Assembly (NCBI GenBank): GCA_947650365.1
Contig: OX393557.1
Span: 51,592,472 to 51,656,471 of the forward strand
Direction: 5' to 3'
DNA length: 64,000 bases
From: Chamaelirium japonicum
Lineage: Eukaryota > Streptophyta > Magnoliopsida > Liliales > Melanthiaceae
How positions within the stretch are numbered: position 1 is the stretch's first letter; each line of letters starts with the position of its first letter. The translations under genes were made by a program, and so were the position numbers. Below the pieces are notes generated by a model that was not told where the DNA came from, did not search any database, and saw only the letters and a list, made by a program, of their open reading frames with translations. Below, in pieces: positions 10,511 to 22,261 of this stretch.

Positions 10511-11681
10511 CAGAAAGAGCTCGTCAAGCCCAAGAGCATTTGGCTGGAAGCCTCCATTGCCAGATATCCTTGGAGGGGTTATACTTGCTACGAACAAACC
10601 GAACCCAAAGGTTATCTCCGACATTGTTCAGAATCTGAAACACCTTTTTTCCCATCATAGCCTGACGGAAAGGTTGAAGTCGTCGAATACCCAGCCCACC
10701 TGTCTCTTTCGAGCGACAAACCGTGTCCCAGTTAGCAAGATGTAAGCCTTTAAGATCATTATTTTTAGCCCACAAGAATTTACGAATCTCTTTTTCAATC
10801 GAGTTCATAGTGGAAATAAGGACCCAAATATTGGCCAAGAGGTACAGCGGCAAGCTTTGGAGAACAGATTTAATTAAAGCCACACGACCGAAAAACGAGA
10901 GGAGATGAGCCTTCCAAGATTGAATTTTCTTATGGATTGGAGCCGTGATAAAACCAAAATCTTTCACGAGGAGTCTTTTAGCTGAGATGTGAGCACCTAG
11001 ATACTTAAAAGGCCCACAAGATTCCTGGATATCCAAAGCATCCAAGATAGCAAGACGGTTGTTCGGTGGGGAATTTTTTCCAAACACTATGACAGACTTC
11101 TGCAAGTTAACTTTTTGCCCAGAGAGTTTACAATAGGCGTGAACAATACTCAAAAGGAACTGGATGGCTTCGAGTTTAGCTTCTGAGAAAAGAAGACTAT
11201 CATCGGCATAAGCTAATATCCCTAAAGCCTGGGAGTGTGGCTTAGAACGAACCCCTTGGAGGTTTCCTAAAGCAAGTTGGGCATTGATATTACGTATAAG
11301 GACATCAGAGCCCAGAATAAACAGATATGGGGCAAGGGGGTCGCCTTGACGAAGCCCGCGCGAGGATCCAAACCAGGGAGTAGGAGAACCGTTGAGGAGG
11401 ATAGCAAAAGAGGGAGAAGAGATACATCCCAAAATCCAACTGGTCCATAGCGGATGAAAACCCATCTGGGCTAAGACAGCTCCAATGAAATCCCAAGACA
11501 TATGATCATAAGCATTTGCCATGTCCAACTTAAGGGCCATTATATGCTCGTTGCAATGCTCAGTATCCATAGAGTGCAAGGACTCTTGAGCAAGCAATAT
11601 GTTATTAGAAATATTCCTCCCTTGAACGAAAGCACTCTGCTCTGGGGTAACCAGCTTGGGAAGGATTGGTTTTAAACGAGA
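10511..11681 (-). pseudogene. L1-type LINE reverse transcriptase fragment
   Basis: A minus-strand frame enters open at 11681 and runs to a TGA at 10524-10526. It shows non-LTR reverse transcriptase blocks in order: the first catalytic aspartate block (LKLDMANAYDHMSW), GLRQGDPLAPYLF, the YADD active site at 11199-11210, and the LGAHIS block. Upstream, SAFVQGRNISNN is present, but the endonuclease domain is absent. After the stop only about five codons of LINE-like sequence remain, and the RNase H and zinc-knuckle parts are missing. The fragment is cut sharply at both ends by the 620-bp direct repeats. It has no poly(A) tail and no target duplication of its own. Confidence 0.93.
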
Positions 11682-12301
11682 GACAGAAAATAATTGAAAG
11701 GTTGCATTCTCAAATCTATACTTTTATATTAAGCCGGAATGAAAAATAAATTAAAATAATTTTGTAAAATCATCAAGAATCCATGAAGATGTAAAAGAAA
11801 AAGTTTCCTATACAACTTTATTTAAATGATAGAATTTAAAAATCAGAAAATAAAAAAATGTTTTGCCTAATACAAAGCTATTCTTCAGTAATTTCTTACC
11901 TGATTCGACACTGAGATGGTGTCCTCAATTTCTGATGTATATCCACAATCTATATGATCGGTGAAGCAGAGATCCAATCAGTCTTGACAAAGAAGATCTG
12001 AGAGTAAAACCCATGATACAACATGCAAATACTTGGCTAACTTAGTAAGTTTTTTTTAAAAAAAGTGGTGGACGGTGGATGGTAGCGATGGACAGGCGAC
12101 TCTAGTGACGGACAATAGAGAAAGATATCGGGCAGCAAGTAGTCATTGGGGAGGTGGATGATGGCTACTGGTTGGATGCGGTTGTGGCAAATGATGATGA
12201 CGACGGGTAGGCGGCAGTGGGTGACTATGGAGAACGTTCGTGACGAGGGATTACAGTGGATGATGGGCCGACGGCGACGAGGTGGTTGCGGTGCCAATGC
12301 T
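11682..12301. repeat. 620-bp direct repeat, copy 2
   Basis: This is the second copy of 9890-10510. At its right end it continues into unrelated GC-rich GGTGG-type sequence (12302-12430) instead of the LINE fragment. Confidence 0.9.
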
Positions 12302-12522
12302 AGACAAAGGCGTCGAGGGGCCAATGCCCGATGGTAGCTAGTTGTCTTGTGGTGACCGACGGTGGCATCGTAGGGTGCCCCGGTGTTTGACGATAGAGGG
12401 TGAGGGTGGCTGTGGTGGTTGGTTGTTGCACAGGGAGTTGGGTCAAGTTTTAGAGTTCATATCAATGAGCCTACGCAAACACATATGGCTCACTCACTTT
12501 GTAGGCGTCATTTGATGTGGCG
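12302..12522. other. GC-rich GGTGG/CGACGG stretch, no gene
   Basis: This is low-complexity GC-rich sequence continuous with the end of repeat copy 2, followed by a short unique stretch. It resembles the GGCCACCACC-rich core of the hAT element near 53810-54060. No coding signal is supported. Confidence 0.4.
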
Positions 12523-12530
12523 GATGGTAG

Positions 12531-13749
12531 TAGGGCTGGGACTAGGGCGGGTTGAAGGGTCTGCTCATGCCCAACCCGACTTGCACAAACCTTAACCCAT
12601 TTTGCTCGTGGAACCCCGGGAAGCCTAACCTGTGCTTGCCCATTCTAGTTGTTTAGGTTACTCAATTTGCAAAATAATGGACGGGTTGGGCGGGTTGCCC
12701 AATTAGAAATACTTGTGCACATAAATAGATGGACATAAAAACTCAACAAATTTTTGAATTGCATATAAAAAATCTTTGATCTGCATAAGGAAAGCATAAA
12801 GTCCAACCCATATCCTCACATATTTCAATCTAATCTTAGCAATTCAACATCAAGCAGACAGTCTTTGATTTCCATAAAAAAAACTATCAAAGCATTCAAC
12901 CTTAGTATGTCACTTTCTCGATTTCCTCGGGTTGGGAAGATCGGTGCCTAAACCCGTCCAAATTGAAATTGGGTTGATTTTTTTTTTTTAAATCCGTCCA
13001 AGTTTTTAACCAGCTTTGTCCATGTTTGTTCATTGTTCGGGTTAGGGGTGTTCATGGTTCGGGTTGGTTCAGTTTTTTTGATAAATTTGGAACCGAACCG
13101 AAGTTGATCGGTTCTCTAGAAAATGGAACTGAACCAAACCATTTCTTGGTAAAAACCGAACCAAACCAAACCGGAAAAGTTCGGTTTGGCTCGATTTTGC
13201 GGGTCTTTCAAATCACTCGTCATCACACCGTGAGGCGTGAATGGTTGAGCCGCTGAGTTGGTTCAGATTTTATTTTTTAAGCTTTTAACTTTGGGTGTTG
13301 CTATTTGCCCCTATAGAATTAATAGTAACAGTCTTAATTTTTCACTTTGATATATTTCATAAGTTGGGATTTGGAGGTGCTAGTAATCATGTGGGTAACA
13401 TCCTTCACTTTTCGGTTTCATCACACCGTTGATCACTTGAAAGTTTTGAATGCACCGAATGGTCGTAATTGGGGCCACCACCATGTAATGTACAATATTA
13501 GTGAGACTGTATACTGTATAGTAGTAACTACTGAGGTTATAGTACCAATGGTTCGGATTGGGTTGGTTCGGGTTAAAAAACTCACAACCCAGAACCGAAC
13601 CGATCAAAACGGGTTTTTTTTTTTCTGGAACCGAACCAAACCAAACCGAGCGGTCCAAAATACCCGATCCAAACCCGAACCGATGAACACCCCTAGTTCG
13701 GGTTGAGTAAGTCGGGTTCGGGTCAGACCCGCCCAACTCTCACCCCATA
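12531..13749. mobile_element. Non-autonomous hAT element directly upstream of a gene
   Basis: The left end is TAGGGCTGGGACTAGGGCGG. The right end, reverse complemented, is TATGGGGTGAGAGTTGGGCG. The flanks GATGGTAG (12523-12530) and GATGGTGG (13750-13757) match at 7 of 8 positions. Subterminal GGGCGGGTT-like repeats are present. It carries a nested element at 13043-13695. Its right end lies 104 bp before the start codon of the UBP-type zinc-finger gene. Confidence 0.75.
13043..13695. mobile_element. Nested non-autonomous hAT element with perfect TSD
   Basis: The ends are TAGGGGTGTTCATGGTTCGG and its inverted copy ending GATGAACACCCCTA. The 8-mer GTTCGGGT is duplicated exactly at 13035-13042 and 13696-13703. 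The subterminal regions are made of GGTTCGGTTTGG/CCAAACCGAACC repeats. No transposase is encoded. Confidence 0.9.
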
Positions 13750-13853
13750 GATGGTGGTGACGGTTGGGTGAGGGCCTCGACCCATTTCCCATTCCCAAGT
13801 GAGGAAAACCCGCCAACCAAAAACGGCGAGCCCTGAGGCTGAGAGGCCCCTCA

Positions 13854-16800
13854 ATGGCGAAGGAGATCGGCTCCTCGGCGTCGGTACGGAATCCCTACCT
13901 CTCTATCTCTCTCATCCCTGTCCTTCGCGTTCTGCCCGTCGACGGCAACGAGCTTTCCTCTTTCGTCCGCTTTGTTCAGGAATCGGAGGAGATCTGTGGA
14001 GCCGAATCGGGGTGGGTAGAGGCTCGAGCTTGGTGCGATCATCTGCCTTCTCTGTCGCCCGATCTCTCTCACATCCCTCATCCTGATTCCCCGTGCACCA
14101 GGTCAGCCTTTCATTTCCAAACCCTAGATAGAGGATCCTCGGAGATCACCCGGCGATTGTTGCTTGCAACTCTACTTCGGCATCCCAAGATACTGTAGAT
14201 TGCAAAATTTGATCGGTATATGCTCATAGACCTTGAAATTGTTGTTTGGATTGTTGGAATCTTCAAATCATCCCAGTTTAAGGATGGGTTCTCCCAATTC
14301 ATAGCTAGCCAATCCCAGTTAAATTGAGATGTGTTGAAATTATCGGCGTAGGATTTTGCAAACCCTAATTTTATTCGGCAAATTAGGTATAGGTCCTTAA
14401 CTATTTTGCAATATTAGCCGCAGGACACCATAATTTGCATATTAGTTCGTCTTCAGAAAGAGTATATATTCGCCAGGAGGGACTTGAGCTACATTTCGAA
14501 ATTTGCAACTAAAATTCATCTCTTAAAAAGGACTTGTGTCAAACTTCCCCATTATTATTTGAGTAAATTACACTTTGCCCCCTGAAGTTTAGCGTAAAAA
14601 CATTTAACACCCCTATAGTTAAAAAACTACATTGTATACCCCTTCAATTCAGTTTTGATCAGATAAAAATTACCAAATGAGGAAACTAAGTTGTTGACAA
14701 AAGGGGTATTGTGCTAACATTTCAAACTTTAGGGTGCAATTTGGAACAAAATAAACTACAGGAAGTTAAGTGTTTTTGAGCTAAATTTCAAGGGGGAAAA
14801 GTGCAATTTAGCCTTATTATTAGACATAATAGAATTAGAATAATTGGTATGCCCAAGACGCACCGAAGTAAATGAATTGGAGGCTGTTTGTTGTTGTTTT
14901 ATCATATTTTTTTTTCTCGTTTTTCCTCCTTGGTGGAGCTTTTATTTAATTTTTAGTAGCATAAGTATCTAATTGGAAAGAGTAATTATGACTACTCTGC
15001 GAAATAGGGATTGCTACATTGTAGAGGACCCAACACCTATTCACTTCCTATGTTTTAGGAAATTGGTTGGAGAGAATAAAAGAGGGGTCGGAACTCCTTG
15101 CACTCATGGGAGAGAGGCCCTTGACTCCCTCCTACTCGATGGTCCACCCACATGTGGGACAAGTCCACGAGAGCCTCTCCCGTGGAGAGGAGTTGTCCCA
15201 ATGTGGATTCTTGTTCTATGATATGGGGGACACCTCTAAATGAGTCCTCGGAGCCGTGTTAACCCGTGTTGACACGGATTCTCGTGTCCACTCGTGTCGA
15301 CATGGCATGATACCATTAATCTATGTTATTAAATCGAATGTTGTGAGTCTTTAGCTCCCTTCTTCAATTGGGTGAATAGAGGCAGGGACAGAACCAGGAT
15401 TTTATATTGGGAGGAGCCAAAGCATAATAATCTCATCCAAGGGGGGCCAAAGCATAAACAAAGAAAAATTTATATACTAAAATTCAAACCTTTTACTATA
15501 TAATTTTTAAAAAAAATATAATTGAGGGGGGGCCATAGCCCCCCTTGGTCCATACATAGTTCATCCCTGAATAGAGGGAAATGGTAGACCGTGTAGGAGT
15601 CGAATTCCAAAGGGGTAGTAATTTTTAATTTATATAAATTTCATAATTTTATTGGTATATATATATATAAGTCGATTGTACCTATACAAGTAGAGGGGTT
15701 GTATAACTTCTAAATAACATTTTCAAAGATTAAATTCTGGACTTTAGCTTTTCTTATACCGAATTTATCTAAAATAGTCCAGTAATGGTTATTTTCCCCT
15801 TTTCTTCCCCTCCATCGCTTTTTAATTGTATTGTGCTTTGATTGCATAGATTTTCGAATGACATCATGTCAATTTTGACCAAATTATCATGTGGATGTGT
15901 TAGAGTCTCCATACTACTCTGTTTTAGACCATATCATCTTGGTCTAAAGGTTTTGATGGTGGATGTGGATATAGATGCCTTGTGTATCAGACACCTCATA
16001 AGCTGATGAGGTAAAGGATTGAGGAGAGAATGGCAATGCGCATTGAACGCAGTGCAAGTGGTACACCTTAGCCACAAGGGAGGTGCTCAAACCCCGGAAG
16101 GAGTGGTGGTGAAATTAAGAAAAGAAGAAAATACATAAGAAATTAATAAACTGGTTGGAGTTGAGGTGAACCCCAACCTCCTCACTTGAGGGGTTTAAAA
16201 AGCAAAAACAACAATGCCAACATATACTGTTTTTGTGATCCTTAGGGCTAAAATCATCAATGGCTCGATCGAATCAGAATTATAATCTGATAGCATAACA
16301 ATTTTTTTTCTCTCACCAAGATGGTGAATGATTTAGCTAGGTGTAGGGTAAGAAGGCACTTGCGTTTTAAATCAGTTGGAAAAGATATCTGAACACACAT
16401 CGGACACACAAAATATGACATACACCTACATGGCATGCATCGGTCAGCGGTCGTTGCATCAAAAAAATGCACCGCCTGCTGGCCAATGCACGCCACATCA
16501 GCGTGTATGCGCCTGTGTGTGGTGGGTGTGTGTCTGAATAGCATTGCTCTAACTCAACTCATCCTGACTTTGGTTTATCACCTAATTTCCCCGCCTTTCA
16601 TATTTATTCATTACTAAAATATATGGAGAGGGTGCCAGCTACCTTAGAGCATCTCCAATGGCCTCCCGTACTAATAGATAAATATGGTGAGCCATTCTTG
16701 CCACATCAGTAGATTTGGTGAGTGGATTTTGCTCATACTCCAATGGACTCCCTACCATAAAATCTGATAACAAATGGGGCGAGCCTCATGAGCTGAAAAC

Positions 16801-17344
16801 AAATGTGGCCATGGTTAAGGGAGGCCGTTGGAGGGCTTCAAAAGCTACGGCATCACCACTTTTGGTGGGCAACGACCTCAAGCGAGGCCGTTGGAGATGC
16901 TCTTAGTGGGTAAAGTCTCTTGGAGGTTGTACCAGAGAACTGGGATCGATTCTTGCCAACACGAATTTTAATACTGAGCATCTCAATGCTTTGCAGATGC
17001 CACCATCCTGCTGAAAACTGGTTGTGCTTGTGTTGTAAAGATGTCCTATGCAGCCGCTTCATCAACAAACATATGCTCTCTCATCATGAAGAATCCGGGC
17101 ATTGCCTCGCTCTCAGCTTCAGGTAAATAATAGATTGTATTGTATTAAATGATCAATTTCCGTTGGCTTTCTGTTTATGTTCTTTTAAATGTGTGGCAGT
17201 GATTTATCGGTTTGGTGCTTCGCCTGTGATTCGTATCTCGATGTTCAGATGATACGCGAGCTGCGGCCTGTTTATGCTGTTGCCCATCTGCTGAAGTTTG
17301 GACAAAGCCCTCCGTTTCGGACCTTAGAAGCCCAGGAGTCTTAA
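13854..17344 (+). CDS. UBP-type zinc-finger protein (HDAC6/USP-like ZnF), 4 exons
   Basis: I reconstruct exons 13854-13883, 13980-14101, 16997-17122 and 17200-17344, giving about 140 codons with all junctions GT-AG and in phase. The protein carries one ZnF-UBP domain: WCDHLPSLSP in exon 2, then CTR joined across the 2.9-kb intron to CHHPAENWLCLCCKDVLC, followed by RFINKHMLSHHEESGH and, after the last intron, DLSVWCFACDSYLD. This order of Cys and His ligands matches the ubiquitin C-terminus-binding zinc finger of HDAC6 and some deubiquitinases; here it stands alone. The first intron (13884-13979) is a multiple of three, so its retention would keep the frame. The long intron 14102-16996 contains three MITEs. 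The ATG follows a GC-rich leader, and a hAT end lies 104 bp upstream. The likely role is binding free ubiquitin tails; this is inferred from the domain. Confidence 0.82.
14561..14813. mobile_element. MULE-like MITE in intron 3 of the zinc-finger gene
   Basis: The ends GAGTAAATTACACTTTG and (inverted) GGCTAAATTGCACTTTT flank 253 bp containing the phrases CCCCCTGAAGTTTAGC and its complement. A 9-bp duplication TTATTATTT/TTATTATTA (14552-14560, 14814-14822) fits Mutator-like transposition. Related copies lie at 49424-49700, 51324-51585 and 53525-53775. Confidence 0.75.
15383..15569. mobile_element. hAT MITE in intron 3, perfect TSD
   Basis: The left end is CAGGGACAGAACCAGG and the right end TAGTTCATCCCTG. 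The flanking 8-mer AATAGAGG is duplicated exactly (15375-15382 and 15570-15577). A GGGGGGCCAAAGC-type segment lies near each end. A diverged copy is at 60803-60988. Confidence 0.9.
16647..16902. mobile_element. Tourist-like (PIF/Harbinger) MITE in intron 3
   Basis: The ends GAGCATCTCCAATGGCCTC and (inverted) GAGCATCTCCAACGGCCTC differ at one position over 19 bp. They are flanked by the trinucleotide TTA on both sides (16644-16646, 16903-16905). The element ends about 95 bp before the acceptor of the third exon. Confidence 0.88.
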
Positions 17345-17722
17345 TGTTTGGTATGAGTTTGAGGTCGGTGCTTATGTCGAGTCGAGTTAGCTCTATTTGA
17401 TGTTGCGGTACTCACCAACAGGTTGGGGGAGTCGAACTTCGTTCATTTTGATGTCATTTTGCTCATGATAGGGAAGATGATGCTTCACATTATGCTCGAA
17501 ACTTCTTGCCCCATGGTCTTCTGCCAATTAGGCCGTGTTTGGCTTAGCGGTTGTGCCCTGCTGCCACAGCTCTTAACTCTAGTGAACCCCCCCGTTGTAC
17601 GTTTTTTTGTGTTTGCCGGAGTCGAATGGGGAGTCGCCTGTGCTAAGCCACCATGCAACCCCCGCCACGCCGGGTCAGAAACACACATCAGTACCGCCAC
17701 TATCGCTTGCAGTTGTCTACCC

Positions 17723-17776
<54 letters not shown>

Positions 17777-18102
17777 ATCTATGTTTCTGAAAATATGGAG
17801 ATCTATTTTCTTCTTTCATTCATGCTTCCAATGTTTGGAGAAGTTTTCTTGAAATTGGTTTTTAAAAATTAAATTTTGATGCTATTTGATCACCGAAGAT
17901 GACGGGGTAGTGATGATAGGCATGGAAAATACTATATCATGATCCTCTCCTCCACTATACTGGCTAATTGTCCCCTTTGATAAAGTGTTATGTGGCACAT
18001 TTAACTTATTTTTTTTGGATGTATGACCAATCCACTCTATTTAGATCATGATTCTAAAAAAAAATAGAGCAAAGTAATATGATCAAATTGAAACAAATCT
18101 AA
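17345..18102. other. 3' region of the zinc-finger gene with CT microsatellite
   Basis: After the stop codon there is no further exon. A GGCCGTGTTTGG...GGCTTAGCGG segment near 17533-17660 resembles a plant MITE end but its partner is unclear. A pure CT run occupies 17727-17773. The remainder is AT-rich. The frame 17423-17872 is produced by these repeats. Confidence 0.5.
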
Positions 18103-18409
18103 TCTATATATTTATATTAAAACGGAAGCCTCTCTCCCGTGTTGTGACCCGTGGACGTCTTTTAAAGAGGTAGAATTCTTTCTTTCGTGTGTGAACGCGA
18201 CTCTCTTTTAAATCCATTTAAAAACATACTATAAAGATGATAAAATTTTATTTAATGGCATTTAATGATCATTTGATGTCAATCTCTCTCTCTCTTACAA
18301 GTGAATCACACTCACTTTAGATTTCACATTTTTTCGAACAGTTACGATGTCGTTTTTGCCAAATGGTGTGCATCAAGCACATTCGTGCATTGCTCGGGTT
18401 TCTTACTAG
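18103..18409 (+). mobile_element. Short non-autonomous Helitron
   Basis: It starts with TCTATATATTTATATT directly after an A, and ends with a small hairpin region (CGTGCATTGCTCGGG) followed by TTTCTTACTAG and a host T. These are the Helitron hallmarks: 5' TC, a subterminal hairpin, 3' CTAG, and insertion between A and T with no duplication. The 307-bp element encodes nothing. A second family member ends at 48325 with a better-preserved hairpin. Confidence 0.85.
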
Positions 18410-18534
18410 TAGGATGATACTAAAATGGAAGCATATCAAGGAGGTTGTGACATGTGCCAACCATATAAAAAACTCGGAAAGGTAGAACCTCTGCCCTTCA
18501 GTGTGAACTTATAGAAATTACAATCCTATTAAAT

Positions 18535-19450
18535 ATGCATTCATTAGTAGCATTCATTTGTTTTTTTATTCGGTTTTCTCTTGGAAGTAGGGGTGGCGAT
18601 GGACTCCGAAAACCCAACTCAAACCCGACCCAAACATCGGGTATGGGTATAGATTTTGTACCCAAAACATGATTTGGGTAGGGTATGGGTATAGGAACTC
18701 TACCCGATTTACTTTTGGGTATGGATATGGATACCTCAATAACCATACCTGCAATCCGATTGCATATCCTAACTTGTGTATACTAGATAATTCAGTTCTA
18801 CTCAAAATTCATTGTTATATATCCAAATTCTAATTGCTTTTATCCCTGCCCAAAATTATACTCTACTAAAAGCAATGTAATAAAAAACCAAAAGATATTC
18901 TTAAGATTGCATTGTGATATGTCGATTTTTTTTTCCTCAAGTAATAGAAAATATTATAGAGAAAAAGTGACAAAATTATACCAATCCATACCTGAAACTT
19001 GAACCAAAACTTGACTGGGTATGGATCGGGTATGGACCCTCTTCTACCTGAATGGGTATGGGTCGGGTATGGACCATGTCGTACCCGAATGGGTGTGGGC
19101 ATGGGTAGGAGTAGGATCCGACCCAAACCCGACCAATTACCACTCCTACTTGGAAGCGACTCATATGCAACTGTTTGGAGGCCTGTATTTCTCATTGCAG
19201 GGCTAAGCAAAGCTCGGGCCTTAAACGCTTCATTCATTTACTTTTTATTCGATTTTCTCTAGGGAGCGACTCGCATGTGACTGTTGGGGGGCATGTGTTT
19301 ATGATTGGAGGGCTGAGCGAAGCCTAGGCCTTAAATGATGCATTCATTTGTAGCATTTGTTTGTTTTTTATTCGGTTTTCTCTAAGAAGCGAGTCACATG
19401 TGGTTGTTGGGGGCCATGTGATTCTCATCAAAGGGCTGGGCGAAGGCCAG
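18535..19450. repeat. Three tandem units of about 110-120 bp, first unit split by a hAT
   Basis: The units share TTATTCGGTTTTCTCT, a GAAGCGACTCAYATG block and GGGCTGAGCGAAGCC. Unit 1 is 18535-18587 plus 19157-19225, unit 2 is 19226-19335 and unit 3 is 19336-19450. Without the inserted hAT the first unit would be about 120 bp. Confidence 0.8.
18588..19148. mobile_element. Non-autonomous hAT element, perfect TSD
   Basis: The ends are TAGGGGTGGCGATGG and CCAATTACCACTCCTA. The 8-mer CTTGGAAG is duplicated at 18580-18587 and 19149-19156. The subterminal repeats are GGGTATGGGTATAGG-type at the left and ATGGGTCGGGTATGG-type at the right. It is 561 bp long with no transposase. Confidence 0.92.
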
Positions 19451-19940
19451 ATGGTCACACTAGTTTAACGATAAACTGATACCCGCAAATACATTTTTTT
19501 TTGCTACTAAAAATACCACTTTTTTTTAGTTCTTTTCCTTGATCATTATTAGAAAGGGTGTACCCAAGTTGCCCAAAATTACTCAATTGCTTAAAAATTT
19601 CTTTATCAAATCATTTGATGAATAATTTGACTTATATCTGTAATCTATCTATGTTATACCCATGGGATATGTACATACGGACCTTCCTAAAGAAAATGAT
19701 GGTGTACTCGGCGAGGAGATCTGCACCATAAAAGTTTTACTAATGTCATGCACCATAACTTTCTTTGGCATTTATGCCTATACATGCTTACGGTATCTCA
19801 CTATAACATAAGAATGTGGACCGAAATAAAGGTTTAAGTTTCTTTATGTAAATTTAACTTCTAGGGCAATCAAATGTTAGAAGATTTATTGACCGTCCAT
19901 AAAAACCATAAATTTGAATAGCAAATTTTTTATGCCTAAA

Positions 19941-20024
19941 AGTTTTAGAATTTGATAAATTTTGGTGAGGGTGATCAACGTGTCATACATAGCACACCCA
20001 CCAATTTTTATCAAATTCTAAAAC
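19941..20024. repeat. Small hairpin (25-bp arms)
   Basis: TTTTAGAATTTGATAAAT and TTTGGTG at the left are mirrored at 19999-20024 by CACCAATTTTTATCAAATTC and TAAAAC, around a 25-base loop. The arms are nearly perfect. This could be a very short MITE or a small-RNA hairpin. Confidence 0.6.
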
Positions 20025-20080
20025 CTCTAGATAAGTTTCTCACAAGTATCTCATATAAGAGTTACTCACTGGATCACTAT

Positions 20081-20705
<625 letters not shown>

Positions 20706-20721
20706 CCCCATCAAGCCACCC

Positions 20722-20845
20722 GGGCCTCGGCCCCCGACAGGACGCGAGGGCTAAGCCCCCTCCTCTTAGACCGTGCGACTCATTTGAATCGGGCTTAGCC
20801 CCCGGCAGGACGCGAGGGTTAAGCGCCCTCCTCTTAGACCCCCAC
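20722..20845. repeat. GC-rich direct repeat dimer (about 67-bp period)
   Basis: The block CCCCCGACAGGACGCGAGGG plus CTAAGCCCCCTCCTCTTAGACC (near 20730-20772) recurs with few changes at 20797-20840. No coding function is evident. Confidence 0.65.
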
Positions 20846-21070
20846 GTCACCTTGTCACGGTCCATGGATCCGGTCCCAATTGCAGGATGAGACTGGTAAA
20901 CCCCAACTTAGTCAATGTCCTTAATTAGGTTCTTCTTTGTCCATGGAAGGCAACACTTTTTTTTTGTTCAAACAGAGCAGTATTTGAAGGCACAAAAAAA
21001 TTAGAAGGCATAATTAGAAGCAAACATACTTCTTTCTTCTAACTCAAAACATACCCTCTAATTTATTTTC
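20846..21070. other. AT-rich spacer
   Basis: No gene, terminal repeat or exon-like segment was recognised here. Confidence 0.4.
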
Positions 21071-21224
21071 CCAATAATTTGTATTATTCTTGGTCGTGAC
21101 AGAGCAAAACTAATTAGTTGCAATGACAAACGACATGTCTGTACCAAAACCGTTAAAAATTCAGTATCATGGGTGGCTTGAGCTCAATCCCAACATAAAC
21201 AAATTTAAACTAACCGAGGCATTG
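21071..21224. repeat. Direct repeat, copy 1
   Basis: This is a 154-bp block with ACAGAGCAAAACTAATTAG, ACGACATGTCT and AAATTCAGTATCAT. It recurs at 22494-22635 in the same orientation with modest divergence. The two copies bracket the orphan LOG exon. Confidence 0.75.
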
Positions 21225-22261
21225 TTTTCCTTTGAGCTTCAAAATTCAAATGCCCTCACATAAAAAGTTTTACATTATTCAATTAAAATTTGTAGAGATA
21301 AAAATTCGTATACCTCAAGAGAGCAAAATTATTTCTAGGCTTCTAGCCATCTATTCATATAAACCTTTCTCCAATATTGCAAAATATAAACCAATCATAA
21401 TTCATTTAAACCAATTCACATACAAAATATAAACCAATCAAAATACAAAATAGGTTGGGATTGAAATAGGCAATCACCAAGCATTTTATAAATTTTGGGA
21501 TTGAAAGAAGGGGGGCTGACAATATAGTATTCTATGACGCGATTTTGTATAATGTCCCGAGGTAAGGTATAATGTCTTCTCAATACTACTGGCGTAATTC
21601 ATGGTTTCTCACTAATTAAAACTTAAAAGAGGGCCTTACATAAGAAATGTTATAAAAATAATTAGCGTAAATGAAATTAGCAAGAGAAAAGTATTCGATC
21701 AGCTTTGCTAAAAAAAAATCCCAGTAAATGATGAACATTTAATAAATGTATATCCAAATTGGTTGCATTTCCTTAGACATTGATTTGTTTACAAAACCTT
21801 TGTGATAGATAGATTTGTATGCCTAGCTTCCTTTTGCCTAATCTCTGTGCACAATTTTTTTTGCAAAAATCCCTTTGCACTAAAAATGGGCGGGTATGAA
21901 AAATTGAATGTTCATAAATTAATGTGATATATGTCCTCCAAGTATGACATAATTCTTAGATCCCTGCTATATATTTGAACATGCAAGGTGACACAAATGT
22001 GGGCACAACCCTGATGTGGGGGCATCGGCCAATGCTTGGTGCAATGGCGAATGCACCCCATCGCACAAAGTGCTGGTCGATGCACCCCACGGTGGCATTG
22101 TGTTCGACCCTCTATGTTCAAGAGATTCTTGTCATCTGAAAATTAATGATTCCAATTTATATAGGGGCTAATTTTATATCTTTATAGGGAAGAGGAAATA
22201 AAATATCATTACTCATATAAGTATTGTTTGGAGTTGAGATCTCATTTAAGCTCTAATACAG
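21225..22261. other. AT-rich spacer before the LOG exon
   Basis: No further LOG exons could be found here. A GC-richer patch at 21980-22110 (ATGTGGGGGCATCGGCCAAT) has no recognisable identity. The rest is AT-rich. Confidence 0.4.

Noticed and set aside
9890-12301. LTR pair flanking an internal domain
   Set aside because: The 620-bp repeats lack TG...CA ends, a primer site, a polypurine tract and a TSD, and the interior is a truncated non-LTR reverse transcriptase in antisense.
17423-17872. 149-codon plus-strand frame after the zinc-finger gene
   Set aside because: It runs through MITE-like DNA and a CT microsatellite. The gene's own stop is at 17342-17344 and no homology is visible.
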